64,000 nt of DNA, taken from the NCBI GenBank assembly GCA_035048815.1, contig JAUCBN010000028.1, positions 6,751,001-6,815,000 on the forward strand, in the 5' to 3' direction. Positions 49,047 to 59,914 of this stretch are shown one piece after another. The notes beneath the pieces were generated by a model. It did no database searches, was not told the DNA's origin, and saw only the letters and a list, made by a program, of their open reading frames with translations. The stretch's first letter is position 1. Every line of letters starts with the position of its first letter. This DNA is from Abelmoschus esculentus (lineage: Eukaryota; Streptophyta; Magnoliopsida; Malvales; Malvaceae). The position numbers and the translations under genes were made by a program.

Positions 49047-50417
49047 TGATGAGTGCCTAAAAGGCAGTTATTTACTACCCTTCTCATGCTACTTTATGCA
49101 TCTATTATACACCAATTTGAACCGAATTATGAACTCTTTGCTCAAATATTGGATATTCCGTATCATTACTTACAAAATCAATATTTATAGAGAATGCAAA
49201 TATTATTACATATTCTGTACATGCAGGAATATCCAGAGCAGAAGAGGCAGAAAAGCAATGTTGAGTCCGAGGCAGAAGACTAGGCTGCGGCAGAATCCAA
49301 TGTGGTAGCACCAACAATGGAGGCGTATTGAAAGATAAAAAATATAGAGAACATTCTGGAAGATACAACGCATCAATTGGACCAGGCTAGAGCGCTAAAA
49401 GCTCAATTCAAAGACCAAGCGGGAAAACCCTTCTAGAAGGCGGTAAACTTAGAAATATCAGATTCCTTGAAGAAGACTTGTTCCCTACTCCAAGTTGAAG
49501 TCTATTTAGGAAAGGTTTGCCCTAGGTTAAGACTATAAATACCCTAGCCAGCCACATTGTCTAGGAGAGCCAATTTGTAGAGAAAACCCTTCCTCTCTAA
49601 TAGTTGTACTTAACGATAATATGTTCTAAACTTCTTAGGGATAGGCGAAAGTTGTCGATATTAGTAAGAAGAGATTGATTCTTGTATCTTTGTTCTTATG
49701 CAATAAAATCAAAGTTTGCTTATCCTATTGCCATTCTTTGTTCTTGTATTCAAGCCCGAGAGGGAATTTTGCAAGTAATCTTTTGATCTAGCATCGAGAG
49801 GTGTAGATTCACGAAAGGGATAAGTACGGTGTTGTAGACACTAACTCGGCCTATACTCTTGTGGAGGCACTAAGTGATAGGTTAAGACTTTCAGCAGCTA
49901 AAAGAAGTGTTGGATTGGTTGGTGGTTATCTTTGATTTACGCCAAGAGGTATCATCAAGGACTGAGCATCAACAGCACTTTGACTCAGAGATGAGCAGAG
50001 TCACTTACGGACACTTTGCTGAACTTTGATACCTCTGCCCAAGAGTAAGAGATTATCGCGGCAGAGGAGCACCAATATTGCCGAGGCAGTATCTGCAGTA
50101 CTATTGAAGTAGTGTTGTGTGATTGTATTAGACAAGAAGAAGATCAATTGAATCCACTAATTGACGTAACTGGATCCTACCCACTTTCTCTATAATCGCT
50201 CTCAACCTTTTTATTTTATGTTTTATTATTTAATTATTTAGTTAGATAAAACAAAACAACTTATTTGTATTTTTACTTTATTTTCAGGAGCAAGGGAATA
50301 AAGGAAGACATATTAAGTATACCAATCCCTGTGGAGATGATACACGACATACTTATCATTTTATTACTTGACGACGTGTACACTTGCACTCAAATTACGC
50401 TTATACCACACGCATCA
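49047..50417 (+). repeat. 5' LTR of element C (1371 bp)
   Basis: Starts TGATGAGTGCCT, ends CACACGCATCA (TGATG/CATCA inverted ends). TATA-like CTATAAATA at 49533-49541. Contains CCGAGGCAG palindromes near 50075. Confidence 0.9.
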
Positions 50418-50423
50418 AGTTTT

Positions 50424-50441
50424 TGGCGCCGTTGCCGGGGA
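50424..50441 (+). promoter_or_regulatory. Primer-binding site of element C (tRNA-Asp type)
   Basis: TGGCGCCGTTGCCGGGGA, the complement of the plant tRNA-Asp 3' end with CCA, as used by Athila/Tat elements. Confidence 0.9.
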
Positions 50442-50559
50442 TTGACAACTAAATTTTATCTTCTTTAATTTTCTTCTTTTTGTTTTATTATTTTTACTAA
50501 CATATTTTCTTTTTCTTAGAAAAAAGGTTTAAAGGTGTGTTTCAAGTTAAAGGTTCAAA

Positions 50560-50841
50560 ATGCAAGGAGAAAGAAGGAAATCTATTCGGGAGTTGATGTT
50601 GGAAGATATGAATCGAATCAATCAAGAATTTCCTAGATTAATTGATGATTATCTATGCCAACCAAGAACAACCCAACAAGTTTATGCCTGGGCAAAATTT
50701 TGTTTCAATTGCGGAGATGATCATTTAGTTAGCAATTGCCCATACAGTACTGGAACCTATGACCATAGAGAGGACCATAGATGGAACCAACAACAAAATC
50801 TTTCATGGTATGATCAAAACGCTCAATATTTTTTATCATGA
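50560..50841 (+). CDS. Short gag-like frame with zinc knuckle (element C)
   Basis: 93 codons. The N-terminal region MQGERRKSIRELMLEDMNR resembles the start of Athila gag; the capsid core is missing and residues ~47-60 form CFNCGDDHLVSNCP, a complete CX2CX4HX4C nucleic-acid-binding knuckle. The frame ends at 50841 and overlaps the next frame (50759) by 83 bases, which suggests a frameshift within an older single frame. Confidence 0.65.
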   Translation: MQGERRKSIRELMLEDMNRINQEFPRLIDDYLCQPRTTQQVYAWAKFCFNCGDDHLVSNCPYSTGTYDHREDHRWNQQQNLSWYDQNAQYFLS

Positions 50842-51670
50842 CAATTTTGCTGATGTTACAGATATGCCATGGCAATATAATTCTCCTCAAGAGTATCCAA
50901 ATTCACTTGAGAAAACAATGAAAGCATCAATGGCTAGAATTGAAGAATTTATGCCAGAGCAATCAAGGTTCATGGATGCACATATAGCTAGATTAGATAC
51001 ACCCTTGAGGGATTCGGAAAATAAATTGCATTCCAGGGATAACATGACCCAACAATCAATCCTTGGGGATACTGAAATCCCAACACTAGAGGATAAAGAG
51101 GAAATTCTGGAACCTCTGAGTCCAGAACATGTTGATGAGAAAGATTGTCAAACAGTGGATGAGTCTACCGAGAGTCCTGCCGCGGCAGTAGAGAAGCCTG
51201 AACAGGGCAATGTCACGATACCATTCAACGAGGCCGATGAGAGTAATGCTCTAGAAAATTTTGAGGAGTCCGATTTCCAGGATGTTACGGCAGCAATGAT
51301 GCTGAAAAAGGAAGCTGAGGATTACTCTCACTCACAGTTATCGGGGCAGTTACACGAAGACATGGTCGATCAACAAGATGGCAATGCCGTGATAATGGAA
51401 AATGAGATGGTACTGAATGAACCTTTTGAATTCTTTAAAAACTCATCTCTTCCATTGCAGGTATATTTTGAGGAATCAGCGTTACAAGATTTGAAGCCAT
51501 CACAAATAAGATGTGATTGTTTGGAAGATGATATTTCTATGGTAACTCCATCTAATATTAGTTCCAAGCCAAAGTCTCTATTGATGGAGATTACTGAGAA
51601 GCATAAGAAACAAAGTGGGTTGATTCTTGAAGACTTCAAGAAAGATGGTTCTTCACTTAACTTACACTGA
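50759..51670 (+). CDS. Acidic open frame of unknown function (element C)
   Basis: 303 codons uninterrupted, rich in Glu, Asp, Ser and Gln. The first ~28 residues are an out-of-frame reading of the gag knuckle tail; from about residue 28 (DNFADVTDMPWQYN) and SLEKTMKASMARIEEF (about 50-65) it resembles the C-terminal, coiled-coil-like tail of Athila gag. The remaining ~230 residues match no family I know. No signal peptide, membrane segment or enzyme motif. The CTGCCGCGGCAG palindrome sits inside it (51177-51188), coding PAAAV. It may be relic gag tail plus unknown sequence. Confidence 0.55.
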   Translation: MTIERTIDGTNNKIFHGMIKTLNIFYHDNFADVTDMPWQYNSPQEYPNSLEKTMKASMARIEEFMPEQSRFMDAHIARLDTPLRDSENKLHSRDNMTQQSILGDTEIPTLEDKEEILEPLSPEHVDEKDCQTVDESTESPAAAVEKPEQGNVTIPFNEADESNALENFEESDFQDVTAAMMLKKEAEDYSHSQLSGQLHEDMVDQQDGNAVIMENEMVLNEPFEFFKNSSLPLQVYFEESALQDLKPSQIRCDCLEDDISMVTPSNISSKPKSLLMEITEKHKKQSGLILEDFKKDGSSLNLH

Positions 51671-51684
51671 GTTTTGGCAAAAGA

Positions 51685-51750
51685 TTGCCACGGCAATTGG
51701 CTATCACAGCAATTGCCACGGAAATTGGCTATCACAGCAATTGCCACAAC
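51685..51750 (+). repeat. 28-bp tandem repeat
   Basis: Two full units (51685-51712, 51713-51740) starting TTGCCACGG with one mismatch, plus ten bases of a third. Each unit holds GCAATTG..CAGCAATTGC, itself partly self-complementary. Confidence 0.85.
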
Positions 51751-51851
51751 AACGAAGACTATATCCAACTATGATGGAAGTTAATGACAATGAGGTAATT
51801 AAGAGGTTGGATATTGATATAATTTTCTCTAATACTTTATTTTTGCCTTCA

Positions 51852-52025
51852 GAAACAATATCAAGATGGAGGACATGCATGGATTACAAGAGAAAACGAA
51901 AGAAAGATACCTCCACCATGATAATACAAAGGGGATTATCCGTATTCATTATGGCCCAATACTTTTTGGGTAGAATTGTCACTCGATGGAGGGTGCAGAT
52001 GGACTATAAGAAATATCGGAAATGA
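51852..52025 (+). pseudogene. Two RT-motif-like scraps in element C
   Basis: RWRTCMDYK (about 51864-51890) and TRWRVQMDYKKYRK (about 51981-52022) both resemble the RT entry motif WRVYMDYRKLNK seen in element B. They lie 117 bases apart in one frame, ending at TGA 52023. Probably leftovers of a deleted pol, with one copy duplicated. Confidence 0.45.
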
Positions 52026-52942
52026 CTCTCCATAAGTTTTCTTTATATTCTTATTTTATGTTAATTTTCTCTTTTATTTTATTTGGTATTTTCATGAATT
52101 CTCTTAATAATGGTATTTAGGAATAATTATCTTCTCATTATTTGAATGTTTCTTGATGTTTATATCTTTAGATTAGGATAAAAAAGCAGGAATAACAGAG
52201 AAGTAGTTCACAATAGGAAGTATGCTATCGTGGCAGTGTATAGTGTCAGAGCCGCAGCAGTCCCAACAGGCAGAACAGGATAACTGCTAGTTTGTCGAGA
52301 TTCCTGCCGCGACAGTAAATGCAAACGGCAGTAAAGATCAAACGGTTACATAGCCAAGACCTATATAAACACCTTCTTTCTCTTGAACTATTCACTCTTG
52401 CATTCTTGCTTCTTTAGAATTATTTACTCAATCTCTCTCTTGTTATATTCGTTACAATCTCAAAACTCTCTTATTTATCTCAGAATCTTTCCAAGAAACT
52501 CTCTCTTTACTATCTTTACTTGTTTTATTAATTTTATCTACTGTGTGATTTAAGCATTAAGGACAATGCTCGGTTTGAGTTTGCGGGAGATTGTAGGTGT
52601 AGGAGCACTGCCGAAGCTACCCATTGCCGCGACATTACCATGAAAAAAGAGTAATTTTTTTTATTTTTTTTACAATATTCTCTTTTCTTGAATTTCTGTT
52701 TGTAATCTTGCACTGCCCTACGTCAGCTTTGCTTTAGTTTACTCCTTTAAGGCTATAGAAATCTTTCTCCTTACCATGTCCAAGTTCTGTTTTGAAGGGA
52801 TAACTATAGGATACTCATGGAATAAAACTTAGAAGCTTGCTTTAGGGTTAGAAAGAAAATAAACACTTCTCGGACTTGTTTGATTTAGGAGTTCTTTTAA
52901 TAAACTTAGGTGATAAAGACTTAGAACCGTTCGGAAAAAGAA

Positions 52943-53102
52943 CTAGAGGTGCCTATCACTGGCTCTAGTTTTGCTCTCCTTCGTGCTAGAGGTGCCCAAA
53001 ACTAGCTCTAGTATGCTAAATAGGTGATTAATAAGAAAGAAACAAATAGAAAAAGAAGAAAATAGAAAACGCATATCTTGAGGTGCCCAAAATTGGCTCA
53101 AG
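52943..53102 (+). ncRNA. Three hairpins with compensated stems, 3' noncoding region of element C
   Basis: Stems CTAGAG/CTCTAG (52943-52948/52963-52968), CTAGAG/CTCTAG (52986-52991/53006-53011) and CTTGAG/CTCAAG (53077-53082/53097-53102). Each encloses a 14-base loop: GTGCCTATCACTGG, GTGCCCAAAACTAG, GTGCCCAAAATTGG. Stem length and loop length are constant, and the base change in the third stem is matched on the other arm. A structured RNA or a protein site; whether it is transcribed as such is inference. Confidence 0.5.
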
Positions 53103-53380
53103 ACTTGTTGTTTTAAGGAGATAGCTTTAGTCCAAGATTCTATTTGTCTTGAACTTAGAGTTTATCTAAGAAAGCCTTGAATCAACCTTGTCCATAAAAT
53201 GCACACACTCACCTAGCCTTATAGCTTATTTCTCAGTAAAAGTCATTGGATAAACTAGTGGCTAAAACGGAGAGATAAACATGACCATGGTGGGGAGAAT
53301 AGATGGAAGAGTAAGACCAAAGGGGAGTAAGGTTTAGCAATTTGATGTTTTGCATTGCTTGAGAACAAGCAATAGTTCGA

Positions 53381-53390
53381 GTTTGGGGGT
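53381..53390 (+). promoter_or_regulatory. Polypurine tract of element C
   Basis: GTTTGGGGGT three bases before the 3' LTR, preceded by the conserved GAGAACAAGCAATAGTTCGA block. Confidence 0.85.
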
Positions 53391-53393
53391 ATT

Positions 53394-54762
53394 TGATGAG
53401 TGCCTAAAAGGCAGTTATTTACTACCCTTCTCATGCTACTTTATGCATCATTATACACCAACTTGAAGCAAATTATGAACTCTTTGCTTAAATATTGAAT
53501 ATTTCGTATCATCACTTACAAAGTCAATATTTATAGAGAATGCAGATATTATTACATATTCTGTAGATGCAGGAATATCCAGAGCAGAAGCGGCAGGAAA
53601 GCAATGTTGAGGCCGAGGCAGAAGACTAGGCCACGACAGAATCCAGTGCGGCAACACCAACAATGGAGGCGCATTGAAAGATAAAAATATAGAGAACATT
53701 CTAGAAGATACAGCGCATCAATTGGACCAGGCTAGCGCATTAAAAGCCCAATTCAAAGATCAAGCGGGAAAACCCTTCTAGAAGGCGGCAAACTTGGAAA
53801 TATCAGATTCCTTAAAGAAGACTTGTTCCCTACTCTAAGTTGAAGTCTATTTAGGAAAGGTTTGCCCTAGGTTAAGACTATAAATACCCTAGCCGACCAT
53901 ATTGTCTAGGAGAGCCGATTTATAGAGAAAACCCTTCCTCCATAGGAATTGTACTTAACGATAATATGTTCTAAACTTCTTAGGGAAAGGTGAAAGTTGT
54001 TGATATTAGTGAGAGGAGATTGATTCTTGTATCTTTGTTCTTATGCAATAAAATCAAAGTTTGCTTATCCTATTGCTATTCTTTGTTCTTGTATTCAAGC
54101 CTGAGAGGGAAGTTTTCAAGTAACCTATTTATCTAGCATCGAGAGGTGTAGATTCACGAAAGGGATAAGTACGGTGTTGTAGACACTAACTTGGCCTATA
54201 CTCTTGTGGAGGCACTAAGGGATAGGTTAAGAGTTTCAACAGCTAAAAGAAGTGTTGGATTGGTTGGTGGTTATCTTTGATTTACGTCGAGAGGTATCGT
54301 CAAGGACTGAGCATCAACAACACTTTGACTCATAGATGAGCGGAGTCACTTACGGACACTTTGCTGAACTTTGATACCTCTGCCCAAGAGCAAGAGATTG
54401 TCGCGGTAGAGGAGTACCAACATTGCCGAGGCAGTATCTGCAGTACTATCGAAGCAGTGTTGTGTGATTGTATTGGACAAGAAGAAGATCAATTGAATCC
54501 ACTGATTGACGCAACTGGATGCTACCCACTTTCTCTATAATCATTCTCAACTTTTTTATTTTATATTTTGTTATTTAATTATTTAGTTAGATAAAACAAA
54601 TCAACTTATTTGTGTTTTTACTTTATTTTCAGGAGCAAGGGAATAAAAGAATACATATTAAGTATACCAATCCATGTGGAGACGATACACGATATACTTA
54701 TCATTTTATTACTTGACGACATGTACACTTGCACTCAAATTGCGCTTATACCAAACGCATCA
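53394..54762 (+). repeat. 3' LTR of element C (1369 bp)
   Basis: Same start (TGATGAGTGCCT) and end (CGCATCA) as the 5' LTR, TATA-like TATAAATA at 53879-53886. Confidence 0.9.
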
Positions 54763-56030
54763 TCCCTGAGCTTGTAGCCCCTGCCATCCAAAATGTTCAA
54801 AAGGAATGTCTCCTGAGTATAAAGGAGATGTTTGATCAGTTAGTATCTAACCTTAGACAAGATCGTCCTATAGCTCTTATTGTTGCTACACCGAGTAGAG
54901 CTCCTATTGAGAAACTTGTCCGGTATTGAACTCATACTTTTGCAGGTATTAATGAGGTAAAGCCCGAGGAACCTGAATAGTGGTTGGAGCGTACCACTCA
55001 AATTCTGACCAAGCAATCACAATGTACAAATGAGAACAAGCTTGAATGTACTATCTTGCTTCTAGCTAACGAAGCCTTAATTTGGTGGGAGACTATGATC
55101 TTAACTGCACTTACCAACTCTATCACTTGGGACTTCTTTGTAGAAGAGTTTAAGAAGTACATAAGTGAAAAACATCTGGCTTAAAGACGAAGACGGTTCT
55201 TGTATCTTAAGCAGGCTAATAGGCCTATTGACCAATATGTGGTTGATTTTTGTAAGTATTGTAAATATAGTGCAGAGTACATCACGATTGAGAAGCAGAA
55301 GTGCCATATGTTCATTGATGGGTTGAATGATGAAATTAGACCTATGTTTACAGCTTTGGGAATCACTGACTTCCAAATTCTCGTCAATCGGGCTATTTCA
55401 ACCGAAGCTAAAATTAAAGCTTCGAAAAAGGGAAAATATGGAAATAGAAATGATAAGAAGCGTAAATAGGAGGATAAGTCTGATTGGAATGTAAAGAAAT
55501 TCAAACACCAAAAGGATGGCTCCTCGACATACCATCTTGAATCCAAGAGTCATTATATGCCGAGACCTTAATCAGAAAACAGACCTTCAACCCCAGTTGC
55601 CTCTATTCTTAGCACTAGGAATTCTGGAAAGACTTTTTCTTGTCAGTAGTGTTAGAATTTTTATCCTAGTCCTTATCGTCTTCAGATAAAATTATGTTAT
55701 GCATGTGGTGGAGCAGATCACTTCATCAAGGATTGTCCCCAAAATCCTAATAACGGTATAATTCAATCTCGTGCCAATTTGAGTCCTCCATCTCAGAACA
55801 GAAACAAAATTCCAAGACAAGCACATTCAGGGAATCAAGGTAGGGGGAAAGACCATCATTCAACTCCTACTCGTCAGGAATCTCGTGCCTTGGCTAGAAT
55901 GTACAACATTCGTGGTAGAGGAGAGGAAGAGTCTCCCGATGTTATTGTAGGTACCGTTGAATTGATCTATTTGTGCTACCAGTATGTGAGTTTGACTTAA
56001 TATTGGGTTAAACTGGTTGACTAAACATAA
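54763..56030 (+). pseudogene. gag of element G (Ty3-gypsy), split by C
   Basis: Reading pieces PELVAPAIQNVQK, WLERTTQILTKQ, ANEALIWWETM, WDFFVEEFKKYI and GLNDEIRPMF form a retrotransposon gag capsid domain; zinc knuckle CYACGGADHFIKDCP lies at 55695-55739 with all ligands. Stops at about 54927, 54979 and 55183. Gag-related sequence fades at about 56030, so pol is absent. Confidence 0.8.
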
Positions 56031-57084
56031 ACCTTGGATCGATTATTAGAATAGAAGATTGTATCTTCGAGGTTTAGGAAATGAGTCACTCCTCCTAATT
56101 GATAAAAATATGATTTGTATCTTTGAGGTTTTGGAATTTTTCCTTTCATGTAATTGAATATGATTTACTTTTTTAAAATATATTTTAGGCCACAAATAAG
56201 AAATATGAAACAAAAATTTTATGGGCTAAATTAGATAAAAATAAAATTATGTTTAAAATATTGGACTCAATTGTAATAAAAAATTAAAAAAACATATGGT
56301 AAATTTTGAATTAAAGAAAATTCTTTATGGGTTTAATTCAATAAAAATAAAACTATATTGAAAATATTAGATTAAGTTATAAAAATTAAAAATAAATAAG
56401 AATCAATTTTAAATTAAATAATAATTTTAGAGACTAAATTGAATAAAAATAATATCATTAAAAATATTGAACTAAATAATAAAAATTATAAATAAATTAT
56501 AATTTTCAAAACTTAATTTTCTTTCCTCACTTTTATATTCTACCAAACAATAGAGAAGAAAGAAACTTATTTTTCTCATAGTTTATCATCCTCTCAACCA
56601 AGTATATTGATAAAAAAATATATTATATATTTTTCATCTTTTCATTCTTCTATCGTATTAAATTTTCATCCTTTTAATTTTTATCATCTTTATAAGAAAA
56701 TCCTTAAATATTTTTTATAATTTAATTTTAAAAAATAGATGGATGAACATTTGAAGTAATGAAAAATGAAAGGATGTTTTCTTTCTTTTCATAGGTCTGC
56801 AAGGTTAAAAGGATGAAAGATTAAAAGGAAAATAAGTTTTTTCCTTATTTTTGCTTGGTACAATGAAAAAAAAAACAAAAAATGTTTTTGAATGATATAA
56901 TTTATTTTAAATTTTTATCATTTAGTCTAATATTTTAACATGATTACTTTTATTAAATTTAGTTCTAATTTTTCTTTAATATGAAATTGACCCTATTTGC
57001 TTCTGGTATTTATAATTTAATTTTTTTATTTTATTCAATTTAATTCTTAAATTTTTTAATTCAAAACTAGTTCATATGTTTTTT
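56031..57084. other. AT-rich intergenic DNA
   Basis: Low-complexity A/T with no open frame or repeat end that I recognise. Confidence 0.4.
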
Positions 57085-57225
57085 TTTAAATCGACTACAG
57101 TTGTTATAATAGTATTTATTTTAAAGTATACTCTTAGTTATTGTGCTGCATTACTGGTGTTCGAACTAATGACCTCCGAGAACAACAATCATTTCCCTTA
57201 ACTACTGAGATAAGATGGTTCATGT
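57085..57225 (-). repeat. SINE-like tRNA-derived segment
   Basis: On the minus strand TATCTCAGTAGTTAAGG (57214 to 57198, box A-like) is followed some 30 bases later by GGTCATTAGTTCGAACACC (box B-like, 57157-57167). Box spacing suits a tRNA-related pol III promoter. No cloverleaf fits and no target duplication was found. Confidence 0.4.
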
Positions 57226-59299
57226 TAGTCCATATATTTCTACTCTTTTATAATTGAGTCCAATTTACTTAATATAGTTTTATTCTTGTCCACTTTAGTC
57301 CATAAATTTTTTATTTAATTCAAAAGCGATCTCTGTTTATTTTTAAATTGTATAATTTATCATGGTAATTTGATTGTCATTGTAACACAATACATGTTCT
57401 AGACAAATCTAGCTTGAATACCAAATACTACAAATGGCCTATTAAGACCTAAAACAATTTAAAAAAAAAAGCATATTAAAAACATCTAATGTAAAAATAA
57501 AGCAGAAAGAATTATAAACCTTTAAAAACTAAAAAAAAAAAATTAATAAAAGACGTTTTGGTAATTTAAAAATTTTAAATAAATAATTAAAATATAAATA
57601 CAAAATTAATATAATTAGAAACATCTTATACCTCTATTTTACTTTAAAAAATTGAATTGAAGTAAATTTAATCAAATCGATCGAGGTTTAAAGATTAAAA
57701 TGTAAATAATTCTTAAATTTACTTTTAAGTTAAAAACTCAGTTTTAGATTTCTTTTAGACTTTAAAAAACACACACCACAAAAAATATAAAATATTTGAT
57801 TTAACATATTGAGTATTTTTCTTTTTTATATTTAAATTAAATTAAATATTTTAAGTGTTTTTAAAATTAAATATTTAATTTAATATATTTAAATATTCTA
57901 TCAATTTAACATATTTGAATATTTTTTCCTTTTCATATTTAAACTAAATCGAATATTTAAAATAACTTTTAATGATGGGTAGCTTAAATGATATCGTTTA
58001 AATAATTAAGTGATCATAATGATACAATTAAAAATATAATGGTCATATTAGCACTAACATTATAATTAAATAGTTATTAGAGTTGTTTACCAAAAAATAT
58101 ATTAGACTTAAATAAAAGTACACTTTAAAGTTTAGTAGTTTTTTTTTTCTATTTTATGTAAGATCATGCATATTAAAGGAAGAAAGAGTTTGCAATGGAT
58201 TTGGAAAATTCACTTTCTTGAGTGTAATTTAAATAAATCATTTATTTGTAATAACTATTTTTGTCCGAGATTCGAGCTAAACCTTAAACTAAAACCTTAA
58301 ACCAAAAACTCGGAACCATATTCCCTAAATCCTAAACCATATATTTATAATAAATAAATCATATATTAAAAATATCAAAAATATATATATTATAAATATT
58401 AAATAAAAATAATTTTATTACAAGTCCATAATAAAAAAATTATCTATTTATATTAACCCAATCTACCAAACCCGTTAACCAACAGCTCATTTACAACAAA
58501 ACCGGCAACCCATTACCCATTACACTTCATCATAACCCAACCGGTAGCCCATCACCTTACCCAAATCTAGATTCAATCACTAAAACCGAATACCCGATTG
58601 ACCAACCCTGATATCCATTTGACCCGGTTATGACCCGACCTTTGAGCTCCCTGAAATGACTCTTGGTATTCTAAAAATTCCATAAACTTTTGAAATTATG
58701 ACCTTTCATATCCACCACGTTAGTGCCACCTATGACCACATCAGTACCACCGGGAATCCATGCCGGTAGCCTCTGCCACGTCGAACGGCCACGCAAGTTG
58801 TCTTCATCTCCTCTACAGATTCGACCAAAATTGAAGGACGACAGAATAGTCCCCTCTCGTACCTCCAGCAATACCAACAATAAGACAAGAGGAAAACAAA
58901 AAATAAGAGAACAATTAGAAGAAATTATGTTTCTTTTTCTATTTTATTATCAATGTAATCGGGTATAAAAACCCAAAAATATCAACAATGTAAGCAGACG
59001 AGATTTTTTATAGAAAAGTAATACAAGGTAATAGAAATTTCAGAGCAACGTTTCTTATTTATTTTGAGTGCATCAAATAGTTTAGTTTATTTTCGTTTTT
59101 ACCTCTGTAATCAAATCGGTTTCCCATTGTTGTTATTCTCCTCGTCTCTTCCTTTTTGGTCAAACTCACCCTTAAACAGAAGAGATTTTCGAATCATCGT
59201 TCTTCAAAAGGAGGGGGATTTGAGTTTCGTATTTGTTTTTTTAGAAAATGTAAAACTAAATTTGATTTTGATATAACAAATAAGTATAAGGACCAATTT
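57226..59299. other. Intergenic DNA, mostly AT-rich
   Basis: AT-rich to about 58440. From 58450 to 58960 it is richer in C, with repeated ACCCG/CCGGTA words and an 81-codon frame (58723) that carries no known motif; this could be the edge of an unrecognised repeat or a gene start. 58960-59299 has nothing I can name. Confidence 0.35.
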
Positions 59300-59389
59300 G
59301 AAATAAATTTCTAAGTCCCTAAGTCAAACTTTTGATTTTAAGTCAAACCAAAAAATTTGAAATAACATTATAAGTGTTTTTCATACGAG

Positions 59390-59812
59390 GATATCGATAC
59401 CCTAAGGATAGGTATCGATACACCTGGGATTTTTAAAGCTTTGTTCTTGAGATCAAGAACAAGTATCGAAACAAGGTTCGATGCCATTTTTCACTGCCAA
59501 CACATGTTTTGAACCTGGTATCGAAACAACTTCGTATATTTTTAATTAATTTTAAAATATTTAAAATTATGGCTCCAGATATCGATACACCCCTTAATCC
59601 CCAACGACTATTTTAGCATTAAATGAGTTGATCGTTGGTGGTAGTTAAAATTTGATTGATGGTTAACCTGTATCGAAACAAGGTTCGATACCCAACTTCA
59701 CAGTTTTTTTTTTGGTATCGAAGCAGGTATAGATACCCCCTCTATTAAATGCACAATGACTCTTTCTATTCTTGGTCTGTATCAAAACAGATAGCCTGTG
59801 TTTCGATACCAC
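59390..59812. repeat. TATCGATA palindrome cluster in LTR I
   Basis: About ten copies or variants, e.g. GATATCGATACC (59390), GGTATCGATAC (59411), GGTATCGAAAC (59518), GATATCGATAC (59579), GTATCGAAACAAGG (59672) and TTTCGATACC (59800). All lie upstream of the TATA box, thus in U3. Confidence 0.75.
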
Positions 59813-59905
59813 CTGTTGTAGAGTGTATTTATGATGGAAAGATGAAGTCTCAATGGCCTTATTTACATTCTCAATAACTAGAACGGTTAGAAATCAATGA
59901 GAAGG

Positions 59906-59914
59906 TATAAAAAG
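59906..59914 (+). promoter_or_regulatory. TATA-like box of LTR I
   Basis: TATAAAAAG downstream of the palindromes, about 495 bases before the LTR end. Confidence 0.5.

Larger units (their letters stand above)
49047..54762 (+). mobile_element. Element C: Athila-like LTR element with both LTRs but no pol
   Basis: LTRs 49047-50417 and 53394-54762, Asp-tRNA primer site, a short gag frame with one zinc knuckle, an acidic 303-codon frame, a 3' noncoding region with hairpins, and a polypurine tract. Protease, RT, RNase H and integrase are missing apart from two tiny RT-like pieces, so it would depend on a helper. Flanks GCCCT and TCCCT agree at 4 of 5 bases as target duplication. LTRs differ at roughly one base in 15 over the first 250 (by eye), so insertion is old. 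Confidence 0.85.

Noticed and set aside
50759..51670. Envelope-like gene of the Athila type
   Set aside because: The frame lacks a signal peptide and membrane segments and stands at the gag position rather than after pol.
57150..57215. Minus-strand tRNA gene
   Set aside because: Box-like words are present, but no acceptor stem or cloverleaf can be drawn.
58723..58968. 81-codon plus-strand frame as a host gene
   Set aside because: No motif, no splice context, and only a local rise in C content.
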